From SIG77 sp045589595 (GTDB lineage: Bacteria > Verrucomicrobiota > Lentisphaeria > Victivallales > UBA1829): a stretch of DNA of 64,000 bases. How positions within the stretch are numbered: the first letter of the stretch is position 1; the number at the start of each line of letters is the position of its first letter. The position numbers and the translations under genes are program-made. The stretch lies in assembly GCA_045589595.1 (NCBI GenBank), contig JAZNPK010000001.1:26861-90860 (forward strand), given 5' to 3'. The notes beneath the pieces were generated by a model. That model was not told where the DNA came from and ran no database searches. It saw only the letters and a list, made by a program, of their open reading frames with translations. Below, in pieces: positions 51,490-61,400 of the stretch.

Positions 51490-53889
51490 TCAGTCCTTTG
51501 TGTAAAGGGCAGAGGGACGCCACACGCCTTCCGCTCCGCCGGAGTCATAACCTTTGACGACCAGAACGTTTTCTTTCTGAAGGACATCGGTCACATCAAA
51601 CTCGTGGGATTTATCCCAGTCGCGGGGATCGTCGTGACGGCCGATCTCCTTGCCGTTCAGGTAGAACACGCCGGTATCGTCCAGAGAACCGATCCGCAGA
51701 TAGACCCGCTTGCCGGCAGGCATATCGGGTTTCGGGAACTTCACGCGGTAGTAGAAGAAGCCGCCGATCTGATTCGGGATGCCCTGTCCGCAGACATAGT
51801 TCCAGCTGGAAATATCCTGAAAATCCTTGCTGTCGTCATACGCCGGATCCAGTACATCGGTACGCTCGCCGTTGATGGCGGTATGGAAACGCCAGATTTC
51901 CGGCAGCGGCGTCAGATTTTTGATGTTGGTCGGGACGCGGTATCCGGCAAAGAGTTCTTTCATCCAGATCTCATCACCGGGTTTCTGTCCCACAAGAATC
52001 TTCCGGGTGACAGGTTTGAGATTGGCAAAATCTGTGGACAGCAGACGGGTGGCAAGGACATGCAGCGTCTTGTTGGGCGTACAGACTTCGTCCAGTTTCG
52101 CTTTCATCCAGTAATCCTGAACGCCCAGCGCTTTCTTTCTGAAGGCGGAAATGGCTTCCGGATCGCGGGTGTTCAGCGCTTTCTGATACAGACGGTAGGT
52201 CTCCGCCATACGGAACATCCCTTCCAGCGGTCTCTGGAGATTGGACATACGGATCTTTTCTTTGCCGACAGCTGTCGCAACCGCGCGGCTGAGTGCGGGA
52301 CGGTATTTCTTGATGAATTCATCCGGGAAGAGCAGGGAGGTATCGCCCGCCCCGCCGTAGTTGATGCGGTCCATCTTGAAAGAATTCTGCGTCATTTCTT
52401 CAAAGAAGTCATAGACGAGTTTGCCGTTCTTTTCGCCGAAGTAGCCCAGACAGTAGGATTTGAGCCGCTCTTCCGGATTGATGGAGGGATCCCACGTATA
52501 ATGCATCAGGGAATGGATCAGCGGCCAGATATATTCCGCGCGGTTCATACATTCCACTTCAAAGGCGTACATATCCATTTCATTGCAGCGTTCTGCCAGA
52601 GAAAGAATATGCTTGGTGGTCGGTGTCCAGGGGAAACTGGTGTAGCAGTACATCCCCATACGGGAGACTTTTTTGCGGACGCCGTCCAGTTCTTTCGCGT
52701 AGGTCTTGTTGAAGGGGAATGTAGGTTCACCCACTGCATTTTTTTCGTGGACATAGACAAATGTGACGCCGGTATGGATATTTTTTTCCACCGTGATGTC
52801 TTCCGGCGGATACTTCATTTCCATATAGATCGCACTGTTCGTGATGTAGCGGTTGGGATATTTCTTCGCCACGGCTTTTGCCACCGTGTTCCAGAAGGTC
52901 CAGACCAGCCGTTCACGCCAGAAATCATCATCACCGGCGATCTTTTTGCAGTTTTCACATTCGCAGACGCCGTTGGTATCGGAAAGACCCAGCGGTGCCG
53001 TAAGCATATCACGCAGATCGTTGTCTGTGGCGGCTTCGTGTTCTTCAAAATATTTCAGAACATTGGCGATGGCGGTATCGATATTTTCCTGATTGGTGAA
53101 GCAAACCTGACCGTCATTGTAACGGCGTTTCTGCACAAAATCCGGACCGGTGACCAGCGCAAAGCGTTCCGGTTTTTCCACCATGAGTTTTTTCACCACG
53201 TCTCTTGTCAAACCGGTCATGGGTTTGATATAATGTCCGCCGATAATGGGATTCAAGCCGAAATCAAAATATTTTGCAGCAGAGCGGGAGATGTGTGCTT
53301 TGTTCCGCATCAGGAACAGGGCGTATTCCCATTCCGCCTCCGGTCCGTTGCCGGAGAAATGATAATTTGATGCTTCATTGAGAGAAAATATACGGGATTC
53401 AAATTTCGGCGTGTAAGTCTGGCTCTTGTTGCCCACTGTCAGAACCGGGATATTGGGGATATTGGTCCCGATCTCACCCGGCGCATAGAAACGGACCCCC
53501 AGATTTTCAAGATACTGGTACACCCCGTAAAGAACGGCAAGCGATGTGTTGCCGGTGATCGTTACAGTTGTACGGCTGCCCTTGCTGTATTCCGTGACCG
53601 TGAAACTCTGGGCGGATTCTTTGCCCCGCCATTCACTTTCCGGACGGATCTTCAGAAAGATCCCGGATGTGCCGCGCGGCGGGACCGGGCCGTAAAAGAT
53701 CGGAAATTCCGCGCCCGTGATCCGTTTCAGAAAATACTGCAGTTCTGTGGATGCAAGTTGGACCGCCTTGCCGTAAGTTTTCGGCAGATAGATCTTGACT
53801 GAGGTCTGTCCATCGCAAGTCAGGATCCCCTGTGCCGGAATACTGCCGCAGATCAACAGCATAAAGAGGACCGGAAGAAGTTTCTTCAT
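51490..53889 (-). CDS. Exported DUF4838 protein with jelly-roll tail
   Basis: 799 residues with a signal peptide ('LLPVLFMLLICGSIPAQ'). N-terminal domain 'AVQLASTELQYFLKRITGAEFPI' (about 40-62) and 'VLYGVYQYLENLGVRFYAPGEIG' (about 118-140) as in GH67/GH20-like helper domains, then DUF4838 (about 220-470) with 'GVCECENCKKI', and a C-terminal jelly roll of the GH2 sugar-binding type (690-790; 'GFFYYRVKFPKPD', 'GVFYLNGKEIGRHDDP'). Same general build as the next gene but only distantly similar; the two tails differ in type. Second gene of the five-gene operon. Confidence 0.8.
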   Translation of the reverse strand: MKKLLPVLFMLLICGSIPAQGILTCDGQTSVKIYLPKTYGKAVQLASTELQYFLKRITGAEFPIFYGPVPPRGTSGIFLKIRPESEWRGKESAQSFTVTEYSKGSRTTVTITGNTSLAVLYGVYQYLENLGVRFYAPGEIGTNIPNIPVLTVGNKSQTYTPKFESRIFSLNEASNYHFSGNGPEAEWEYALFLMRNKAHISRSAAKYFDFGLNPIIGGHYIKPMTGLTRDVVKKLMVEKPERFALVTGPDFVQKRRYNDGQVCFTNQENIDTAIANVLKYFEEHEAATDNDLRDMLTAPLGLSDTNGVCECENCKKIAGDDDFWRERLVWTFWNTVAKAVAKKYPNRYITNSAIYMEMKYPPEDITVEKNIHTGVTFVYVHEKNAVGEPTFPFNKTYAKELDGVRKKVSRMGMYCYTSFPWTPTTKHILSLAERCNEMDMYAFEVECMNRAEYIWPLIHSLMHYTWDPSINPEERLKSYCLGYFGEKNGKLVYDFFEEMTQNSFKMDRINYGGAGDTSLLFPDEFIKKYRPALSRAVATAVGKEKIRMSNLQRPLEGMFRMAETYRLYQKALNTRDPEAISAFRKKALGVQDYWMKAKLDEVCTPNKTLHVLATRLLSTDFANLKPVTRKILVGQKPGDEIWMKELFAGYRVPTNIKNLTPLPEIWRFHTAINGERTDVLDPAYDDSKDFQDISSWNYVCGQGIPNQIGGFFYYRVKFPKPDMPAGKRVYLRIGSLDDTGVFYLNGKEIGRHDDPRDWDKSHEFDVTDVLQKENVLVVKGYDSGGAEGVWRPSALYTKD

Positions 53890-53946
53890 CGTATCTGCTT
53901 TCCTTTCATTGATATATGTTTTGATTGCTTTCGGTTGCTTTTTTAT

Positions 53947-55161
53947 TCATATCCCGCAGATCATAAATGCCTGAGGAATACCGGATTCGTCTGAATTGAA
54001 AAAGGCTGTTCTGCCGTCGGGCGAGAAGAAGGGGTGAATGTGACATCCCTTCGGCGCCGGTGCGTAAGGACTGCATTTGGGCGAGAGGATGTACCGCCAG
54101 TTCGAGGCAGGTTCACCGGGTTCCCCGAGATCGGCAGTGAAAAGTCTGCCGCCCTGAAACAGATCCGCAGAATCGGTGATCAGCCGTTTGCCCGCAATAT
54201 CTGTGGCAAAATGATAAAAATAAGGATCGGTGAACGTGCGGGTGAGATCGCTGCGTCTGCCGCCCGGTGTATGCAGTCCCAGATGACCCGCATCTGCAGC
54301 TGCGGCAAGGGATTCGATCAATCTGCCCGAGGACGGCTCCCGCGTGTGGGTGCTGGTGATGGTCCGGTCCGTTCTGCCGATCCAGCATTGATGTCCCTGA
54401 CAGAACTCATTGCCGTCACGGCCCCACGGCAGACTGCGGAAGTTTGTGCCGTCGTCGCGGATCAGGTGGATATCGGTCCCCTTTCCGTCGGGATTGTTGA
54501 CGATTTTCTTTTCCACCGGATCGTAACGGTAATTGTGGGATTCCTGGATCATAATGTCGTGATTGTTCGCCGGATTGCGCGTGTACTGGGGATGCAGATT
54601 CAGCCATGTGGGACCGGAAAGGATCAGCTCTGCAGACCCTTTTTCCAGATCGATCACGGTCAGACCGTATTCCGATTCGCCGATCTTGCCGCAGAAAACA
54701 AGCCGTTTGCCGTCCGGCGAGATGGTGGAGAGGGGATAGATCCCCCGGTGACGGAATGTCGTTCCCGGATAATCACAGTCAAACACCATCAGCGTTTCCC
54801 GTTCTGTTCCGTCCAGTTTCACCCGGTTGAGTTTGAGGGGCGTTGTTTCGGTGCCGCAGACAAAATAATAAAGCCATGTCCCCGTCGGGTCCAGGCAGGG
54901 TGCGGTGGTTTTTTCTTCAAAGGTCAGGGGCGAAAGTTCCCCGTTGTTCTCCAGATCGCAGAGAAGATACTGATGCCGCGGATCGGGCAGGGGCGCGTGG
55001 GATTGGGCGGCACGGTGAAGTACCAGCCGTTTGGAATCCGGTGTGAAGATCTGGGCCTCCATATAAACATGGGAGGATTGTACTTCCGTCTCCGTAGTCA
55101 ACTGATAGACCTGAAGTCCGTCCGGTGAATTTTCATCCAGCATATCCTGACGCAGTATCAT
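53947..55161 (-). CDS. PL22-like oligogalacturonate lyase / TolB-type propeller
   Basis: 404 residues, no signal peptide. Beta-propeller with the order of conserved parts of family PL22: 'PTWLNLHPQYTRNPANNHDIMIQESH' (about 182-207), 'IHLIRDDGTNFRSLPWG' (about 228-244), a His-containing 'FCQGHQCWIG' (about 250-259) and the closing 'HIHPFFSPDGRTAFFNSDESGIPQAF' (about 372-397). PL22 enzymes split unsaturated oligogalacturonides by beta-elimination in the cytoplasm; Mn-binding and catalytic His residues plausibly correspond to those above. Could act on another uronate. First gene of the five-gene operon, placed under a promoter with a LacI-type palindrome. Confidence 0.72.
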   Translation of the reverse strand: MILRQDMLDENSPDGLQVYQLTTETEVQSSHVYMEAQIFTPDSKRLVLHRAAQSHAPLPDPRHQYLLCDLENNGELSPLTFEEKTTAPCLDPTGTWLYYFVCGTETTPLKLNRVKLDGTERETLMVFDCDYPGTTFRHRGIYPLSTISPDGKRLVFCGKIGESEYGLTVIDLEKGSAELILSGPTWLNLHPQYTRNPANNHDIMIQESHNYRYDPVEKKIVNNPDGKGTDIHLIRDDGTNFRSLPWGRDGNEFCQGHQCWIGRTDRTITSTHTREPSSGRLIESLAAAADAGHLGLHTPGGRRSDLTRTFTDPYFYHFATDIAGKRLITDSADLFQGGRLFTADLGEPGEPASNWRYILSPKCSPYAPAPKGCHIHPFFSPDGRTAFFNSDESGIPQAFMICGI

Positions 55162-55203
55162 GTGATAACCCTTCGATTTTTTGCTTTCGGTGCTCAGTGA
55201 GAT

Positions 55204-55232
55204 AAGATAAACGGAACGTTCCGATTTGTCAA
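55204..55232 (-). promoter_or_regulatory. Promoter of the five-gene operon with palindromic operator
   Basis: On the minus strand: TTGACA (55232-55227), 17-base spacer, TATCTT (55209-55204). The spacer contains the perfect CG-centred palindrome CGGAACGTTCCG (55212-55223), a form typical of LacI-family operators and placed where a bound repressor would block RNA polymerase. The lacI gene lies 30 bases upstream. Confidence 0.72.
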
Positions 55233-55262
55233 GTTCTTTTTTTCATTTTTTTTGATTTTTTT

Positions 55263-56252
55263 TCAGATGGAACCACCGCGGATGAGTTCAGGCTGCATGG
55301 AAAGATGTTGATACGGCGCGTCCGGATGCTGCATTCTGTTCATGAGCAGCCCGATCAGTTTTTCCGCGATCTTTTCCGGGGGGATGCAGAAGGTCGTCAG
55401 GCTGGGGCAGAGATAAGATGTTACCGGCACACCGTCGAATCCGACGAACCGCATTTCTTCCGGGACTCTGATGCCGCTGTTCATGGCTTCGGTCATGGCG
55501 GCGAGGGCGATATAGTCATTGTTTGCGAGGATCACATCGGGCAGGGGCGTTTTGTTTTTTTCGGCGATGAGCAGCTGCATGGCATTCTTTGCTTTCGCCA
55601 TGGAATCGACGCCGCCGATGAGCTGAGGCAGCCCCAGACCCCGTTCCAGACACAGTTCGCTGATGATCCGTGCGCGTCCCAGATCCGGATTCTTCGACAT
55701 GACCGCAAAAGTTTTGCAGCCTTTCTCACCGCAAAGGATGTCCAGCAGTTCCCCGTATGCCTCTTTCACACAGGGATAACTGCTGAATGTATCAAAATTC
55801 TCTTCCGTTTCCTGCCAGAGAACGACCGGTACGCCGCATTCTTCAATGGCAAGGACATTGGAGGGCTGCCCCGCAATGATGCCGTCCACGCCTCTGGAAA
55901 GGAGCGTATGGAGCATCTTCCGGATGTCGTGCACGTCGCTGAATGTTTCCCAGAAGATGAAGAAGGCGGCATAACCTGCCTGCGCGAGCTGCCGCTGGAG
56001 ATTCATCACGATGTTGCCGTAAAAACCGTTGGCGGGTTCCGGCAGCAGGATCCCGATGGTATGGGTCCTGTGCTGACGCAATGCTTTGGCTGAACGGTTC
56101 GGCACATAGCCCAGACGCTTTGCCGTTTCCCGGATCTTGTTCCGGGTCGGTTCCGCAACTTTATGGGCGGTCCGTTCATCCATGGCGCAAGCAACGGTGG
56201 TCTTGGAACAGCCGCATTCTTCTGCGATGTCTATGATCGTGACCCGTTTCAT
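55263..56252 (-). CDS. LacI-family transcriptional regulator
   Basis: 329 residues. N-terminal LacI helix-turn-helix 'TIIDIAEECGCSKTTVACAMDE' (residues 4-25) with hinge 'LGYVPNRSAKALRQHRT' (47-63), then a type I periplasmic-binding-protein effector domain ('IGILLPEPANGFYGNIVMNLQRQL', 'DGIIAGQPSNVLAI', 'NDYIALAAMTEAMNSG', 'FVGFDGVPVTSYLCPSLTTFCIPPEKIAEKLIGLL'). Probably senses a sugar and represses neighbouring sugar genes; the operator-like palindromes at 55212-55223 and 56385-56400 flank the gene. Confidence 0.93.
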   Translation of the reverse strand: MKRVTIIDIAEECGCSKTTVACAMDERTAHKVAEPTRNKIRETAKRLGYVPNRSAKALRQHRTHTIGILLPEPANGFYGNIVMNLQRQLAQAGYAAFFIFWETFSDVHDIRKMLHTLLSRGVDGIIAGQPSNVLAIEECGVPVVLWQETEENFDTFSSYPCVKEAYGELLDILCGEKGCKTFAVMSKNPDLGRARIISELCLERGLGLPQLIGGVDSMAKAKNAMQLLIAEKNKTPLPDVILANNDYIALAAMTEAMNSGIRVPEEMRFVGFDGVPVTSYLCPSLTTFCIPPEKIAEKLIGLLMNRMQHPDAPYQHLSMQPELIRGGSI

Positions 56253-56315
56253 CCTGTTCTCCTGACAGCGGTGCTGCCCCTGATTTTTTCCATTTTATTC
56301 TTCCGTATTCCGGGT

Positions 56316-56343
56316 ACAATAGCATCTCTTTTTCCGATGTCAA
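56316..56343 (-). promoter_or_regulatory. Predicted promoter of lacI
   Basis: On the minus strand: TTGACA (56343-56338), 16-base spacer ending in ATGC, TATTGT (56321-56316). Same hexamers, spacer length and ATGC as the T6SS promoter. Confidence 0.7.
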
Positions 56344-56384
56344 CTCCCGGTTCCGTATTTGATCTGAAAAACAGCATAAATTAT

Positions 56385-56400
56385 TTATCATCGATAATAA
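56385..56400. promoter_or_regulatory. CG-centred palindrome, possible LacI-family operator
   Basis: TTATCATCGATAATAA is symmetric about a central CG with a single mismatch. It lies between the divergent lacI gene and the DUF4091 gene, 114 bases before the latter. Its sequence differs from the palindrome at 55212, so one regulator may not bind both. Confidence 0.45.
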
Positions 56401-56513
56401 TAAAAGGTATGGCAGAAAACGGCTTGTATTTTTCCGGAATCGTGTTATTGTTGTTTTTTTGTGGTCCCCAGATCAAAAATACAACAAAACATATAACGAA
56501 AGGAGTTCTGACT

Positions 56514-58445
56514 ATGAACTTCAAATGGAAGAGCGCGGCGGTGCTTTCCCTGATGGCTTTGATCTCCATGGAGATGACGGCGCAGGTGGAAGTGATTTCC
56601 GATGCTTTGTATCAGAAGAGCGTCAAAGCGATCCCCGTTCTGCGGGAAGCGGCGAAAAATCCCTATCTCAAGGCTTACCTTGCAGATCCGGGCAAAGGCA
56701 GACGGCACATCGTCTCGGCCGCCAGAGTGGCAGCAGATGTGAATGAAAATCCTGCATTTGCCGGTAAAGTTGCCCACTATGCCGTACCTGCCATGAGCGG
56801 ACTGCAGCGTTTGCCGGATATGTATCCGGAAGACGGTAAAGCTCTGGATGTGGTGCGGATCCTTACGGCGAAGGATGAATACGAACCCGGTTCCTTTGTG
56901 GTGTATCCCTTTGAAAATCTCGGCAAAGTTGAATTCAAACTGACGCCGTTCAAGACGGCAGACGGCAAAGTGCTGCCCGCCGATAAACTGGACCTCAAAG
57001 TGATCAAGGTCTGGTATCAGAACAAAAACGCATGGTACAACTATTTCTCCGATGACGGTCTCAAGCTCTGTCCCGAACTGCTGCTCAATGATGAAGACCT
57101 CATCAAAGTCGATACCGAAAAAGTGGCGAACTTTGCCCGCCTGACAGAAGAAGACGGCACCGTCCGTTATCACTGGCTGACGCCCCCGCCCCAGATCAAC
57201 TCCCGCTACGGTTCCCCCACATACCGCTATTTCCGTCCCTTCCAGTGCATGAAACCCAACTTCCGGGACGCAAAAACATTGCAGCCCGTCACGCTGAACA
57301 AAGGCGAATTCAAACAGTTCTTCCTGACGGTCCATGCTGAAAAAAATCAGGCAGCCGGTATTTACAAGGGTGCTGTGAACATGGTGAAAGACGGTGCGAA
57401 GATCGGTGAGATCCCGGTGGCAGTCCGCGTGCTGCCCTTTGAACTGCCCGTTCCCCACACCTATGCCGATCCCAACCGCCGTATGGCTGTGGCGTTCTAT
57501 CATTACTCCTCATTCATGTATATCCTCAGTGAAAACGGAAATGATTACGAACTGGCATGCAAACAGCTGCGCAATATGCTTGCCAATCAGGTCCGCCACA
57601 ACCAGAGTATGCATGTGATACAGTCCCGCGAATGGGACCGTGAATTCTACGAAACGCTCGCGGCAATGAAAGAAACCGGTGTCCGCACCGACTTCATGAT
57701 CTGCAACTTAGGCCTTGCCAGTCCTACGCAGCCGCTGGATATGAAGCACGATGCGAAGCTCAAACGCAAACAGTTCACGGACCTGCTCGGTCACAACAAT
57801 ATCTGTTTCACGGTGGGTGACGAACCGCCCATTTCCTGGGTCCGGAGAATGCTGCCCGTCTATGAAATATATCAGAGCGAAGGCTTCAAATTCTTCATCG
57901 CCGGTAAACATCAGGTCTTCTACGGTGCCGGTCATCTCTATGACTTCTTCAATACCGCATTCAATCCGCGGAACCGTGAAGCCACACGCCCCTGGAACGA
58001 AGTCGGTCACGCGTTCGTGGCGTGGTATGCCGACCAGCACGTCGGTGTGGAAAACCCGGACTTCAACCGCCGTCAGAACGGTATGGCTCCCTATCTTGCC
58101 AATTACAGCGCACTGTGCAACTATGCGCATCACTTCGGACCTTACAATGACCGTACCATCGGCGCTTACAAACCCATGGTCTTTGCTTACGGCAGCGGCG
58201 ATGGTCTCATCGATACCCTGCAGTGGGAAGGTTTCCGTGAAGGTCTTGACGATATCCGCTATGCCACCGCCCTCAAACGGCTCGCGCTGGAAGCTAAAGA
58301 AAACAAGGATATCAAGATCTCTTATGCCGGAAGACAGGCACTCAAAATGTTTGCCCTGCTCAATACCGACAAAGCAAACCTGGATTCCGTCCGTTACGAA
58401 ATGGTGGAACGGATCCTTGAACTCCGCAAAATGTTGAAGAAATGA
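56514..58445 (+). CDS. Exported DUF4091-family glycoside hydrolase-like protein (module 2)
   Basis: 643 residues from ATG 56514, with AAAGGAG 8 bases before; longer upstream frames run across the lacI promoter. Signal peptide to about residue 23 ('LSLMALISMEMTAQ'). Paralogue of the protein at 43060-44964, with shared segments 'EYEPGSFVVYPFENLGKV', 'KLCPELLLNDEDLIKVDTEKV', 'GEFKQFFLTVH', 'HVGVENPDFNRRQNG' and 'WEGFREGLDDIRYATALKRLA'. The barrel motif WGDEF of copy 1 corresponds to 'FTVGDEPPISW' here. Overlap or near-contact with the following TPR gene indicates co-translation. Likely glycan-active in the periplasm; reaction unknown. Confidence 0.8.
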   Translation: MNFKWKSAAVLSLMALISMEMTAQVEVISDALYQKSVKAIPVLREAAKNPYLKAYLADPGKGRRHIVSAARVAADVNENPAFAGKVAHYAVPAMSGLQRLPDMYPEDGKALDVVRILTAKDEYEPGSFVVYPFENLGKVEFKLTPFKTADGKVLPADKLDLKVIKVWYQNKNAWYNYFSDDGLKLCPELLLNDEDLIKVDTEKVANFARLTEEDGTVRYHWLTPPPQINSRYGSPTYRYFRPFQCMKPNFRDAKTLQPVTLNKGEFKQFFLTVHAEKNQAAGIYKGAVNMVKDGAKIGEIPVAVRVLPFELPVPHTYADPNRRMAVAFYHYSSFMYILSENGNDYELACKQLRNMLANQVRHNQSMHVIQSREWDREFYETLAAMKETGVRTDFMICNLGLASPTQPLDMKHDAKLKRKQFTDLLGHNNICFTVGDEPPISWVRRMLPVYEIYQSEGFKFFIAGKHQVFYGAGHLYDFFNTAFNPRNREATRPWNEVGHAFVAWYADQHVGVENPDFNRRQNGMAPYLANYSALCNYAHHFGPYNDRTIGAYKPMVFAYGSGDGLIDTLQWEGFREGLDDIRYATALKRLALEAKENKDIKISYAGRQALKMFALLNTDKANLDSVRYEMVERILELRKMLKK

Positions 58446-58462
58446 GAAGGTCAGGTGACACA

Positions 58463-61400
58463 ATGAAATATATGAAATATTGTTCGATCCTTTCTGCCTC
58501 CATGGTCGCCGCGCTGATGACGATGATGGCGCATGCCTCCGCTGCTGACAACGCGGCTGCGGCATCCTTCAAGGAATACGATCAGACCCGCGCCAAACTG
58601 CAGGCAAACAAGGTGACAGAAAAGAAAGCCCCGTTCACAAAAGAACAGGCGGAAATCGATAAAAAACTCAATGCCGTGCGGTCGCAGATCCTCGGCAAAC
58701 AGTATGAGGATGGCGTTAAAGTTGTCAATGAGATCCTTGCCATTCAGGATCTTCCCATCGATCTCCGGGTGAAGGGGTACGGCTTGATGATCGATGGCGC
58801 AATAGCGCAGCAAAAACCGGAAAAAGCGCTTGAGCTGATCGAAACATATCTGAAGACTCCCGGTCTCTCTTCCGCTCAGAAAGCATGGCTCCTGCGCTGT
58901 CAGTCAAACACATTCCAGCGGCTCAAAAAGTTCCGGGAAGCTCTCGATGTCCTTCTCGTCCGCCTGAATTGCGATATCACGGATAATGACGCTTTCCGCA
59001 CAAAACTTGAGATCATCCGTCTTCTGGAACAGACCGGAGACCGCCCGCTGGCGATCGCCTATACGGAAGATATGGTGAAAAATACGGCTGATGACAACCA
59101 GAAAGCCGAATGTCTTTACCGGCTGATCCAGCTCTACACCCGCACGGATATCCCGAAAGCTCTGGAATATATCCCCGCTTATGCCGCTGCGGTGAAAGAC
59201 AGCAGCAAGGTCGCAGCTGCAAAACTCATGGTCGCCGCCTCTTATGACCGGACGAAAATGAAAGATAACTGCGCGATCTGCCTGACAGTGATCCAGGACG
59301 ATACCGTCAACCAGAACATCCGTACCAATGCGTTCAACCAGTACCTCGGCACCTATTCCTACTGGTCTCGGATCGGCTCGTACAGTCGTAACTGGCCGTT
59401 CGATTTTGAAGCCGTTATCAAACTGGCGGAGGAAAATATCCTTTCCATCAAGGATCTTTCCGACAACAACTATGCCAATGTGATCCAGAAGCTGATGGAG
59501 ACCGCGCACAACCGTATCAACAACCCGGATTACTCGGAAAAATATGCCAAACTGCTTCTGGCTCGCAACGGTATTATGCCGCATTTCAAAGTGAAAGCGG
59601 TGCAGATCCTTACCCAGATCTATGCGGAACGGGAAGATTTCGCCGCCGCGGAAAAACTGGTGAAAGATGCTCTCGCCATTGAAAAACTTTCTATGGGCGA
59701 TAAGGTCAATCTCTGCAAACAGTATGCAAAAATCATGACTTGGCAGGAAAAATGCGACGACGCTGTGAAATTCCTTGAGGATCTCGCTGCGAAGAGCGAT
59801 GCTGCCACCGGCAAACAGATCAAAATCGTTATCGCAAATACCTATGCCGATTTCGATCGTAAAGAGGATGTGATCAGAATTTCACGCGAACTGAAAGACT
59901 ATTCCCGTGAAGTCCGTAGCGTCTATCCGGAAGATCAGGCAGCGGCGCGCGCGGTCGCACAGAAATGGCTGGACGATCAGACGCTTGATCCCAGTACCCG
60001 CGCGAATGCTTTGCAGTATTTCCTCGGCGATAACGATGCCGATCGCGCTGTCCGCAAAAAATATGCTGAATTCTTCCGGTTTTTGCAGACGAAACCGATG
60101 GCAGTGAGAGAAGTTTTTTCTGCCATTATCCAAACGATCAAACTTGCGGCGACCGGCGGAAATTACGCACACGTCTTTGAACTGCGTGAGATCCTCCTTG
60201 CGAACGATGTGGAAAAAATCGATTCCGAATACGCATGGCTTATGCTGGATGCTTTCGCGGTCTCCGGCAAATACAAAGATGCCGCCGAATTCGTGAAACA
60301 TCCCTTCATCGGTTCCGCGTCCACCATTTCCCCGCTCAAAATGCCGGAACGCTACATGCTCCGTTTCTGCGGCGCAATGCTGCCTGAACTGGAAGATAAG
60401 AAGGGCTCCTTCAAGAAGTTCTACGATTCCTACCAGTTCCCTGCCGACATCACTCAGAAGCAGAAATCAGAAGTCCTGCTCCGCGCCGGTTCCTTTGCCA
60501 TGAACGCAAAGAAATTCACCGCAGCGGAAGAGATCTTCCAGGTTTATGAAAGTCTCTTCAAGAAGGATGAAAAGAAAGTCTATAACGTCAAGTTTGTGGA
60601 TACTCCCATCGGTGATATGAAGGGCTTCCTCTCCATCAAGGATGCGCCGGTCATTCATTACATGGACCGTAAATACGGCGGAAATATGGACTTCCTGGTG
60701 ACTGACGTGACCACGGGCGACCGCGGTGCCGCCATTCAGAATGCCGGTAAAGCACAGCAGAACAAACCCACCGCTCTGCAGATCGCATGCGATGAATACG
60801 GTGTGCATATGCTCTTTACCGCATACGATGATAAAGCGGCAGACATCAAGGCGGGTCTTGTCAGCGCAGGCGCGTACGAAATGTATTTTGCACCGGGCGA
60901 AAATCAGCCCCACTTCTGCTTCCTGCCCGACTTGAGCAACGGAACCAATTCCACCTGGGATGCCACTTATAACAGTCACCGTCACCGTCTCGTGGACAAT
61001 GACGAGGATGCAGTAAAGAAAGCACGTCTCAAAACCCAGCATGAATTTACTGCTGACGGCTACCGTTATTATATGTCCCTTTCCTGGGAAGCATTCTATG
61101 ACAAACTGCCGGTCGATGGCTACACTTGGAATTTCGACAACATCCACTGGTCCCGTTTCGGCGGTCACTCCTGGAATGGTGTGAAGACTCTCCACGGCAG
61201 AGATTCCTGGGGCGAACTTGCCTTTGAGATCTCTCCGGAACAGCTGCTCCGGATCAAACGCAACATCATCTACTCTGCCCGGAAAGATTATCTGAAGGAA
61301 AAAGTAACAACACACCATTACTATGGTGCAGTTGACCGTATGAAAGCGGAAAAACCCGAATTCTACGAAAAATGTGTTGCAGACCTGATCAAGAAACTGG

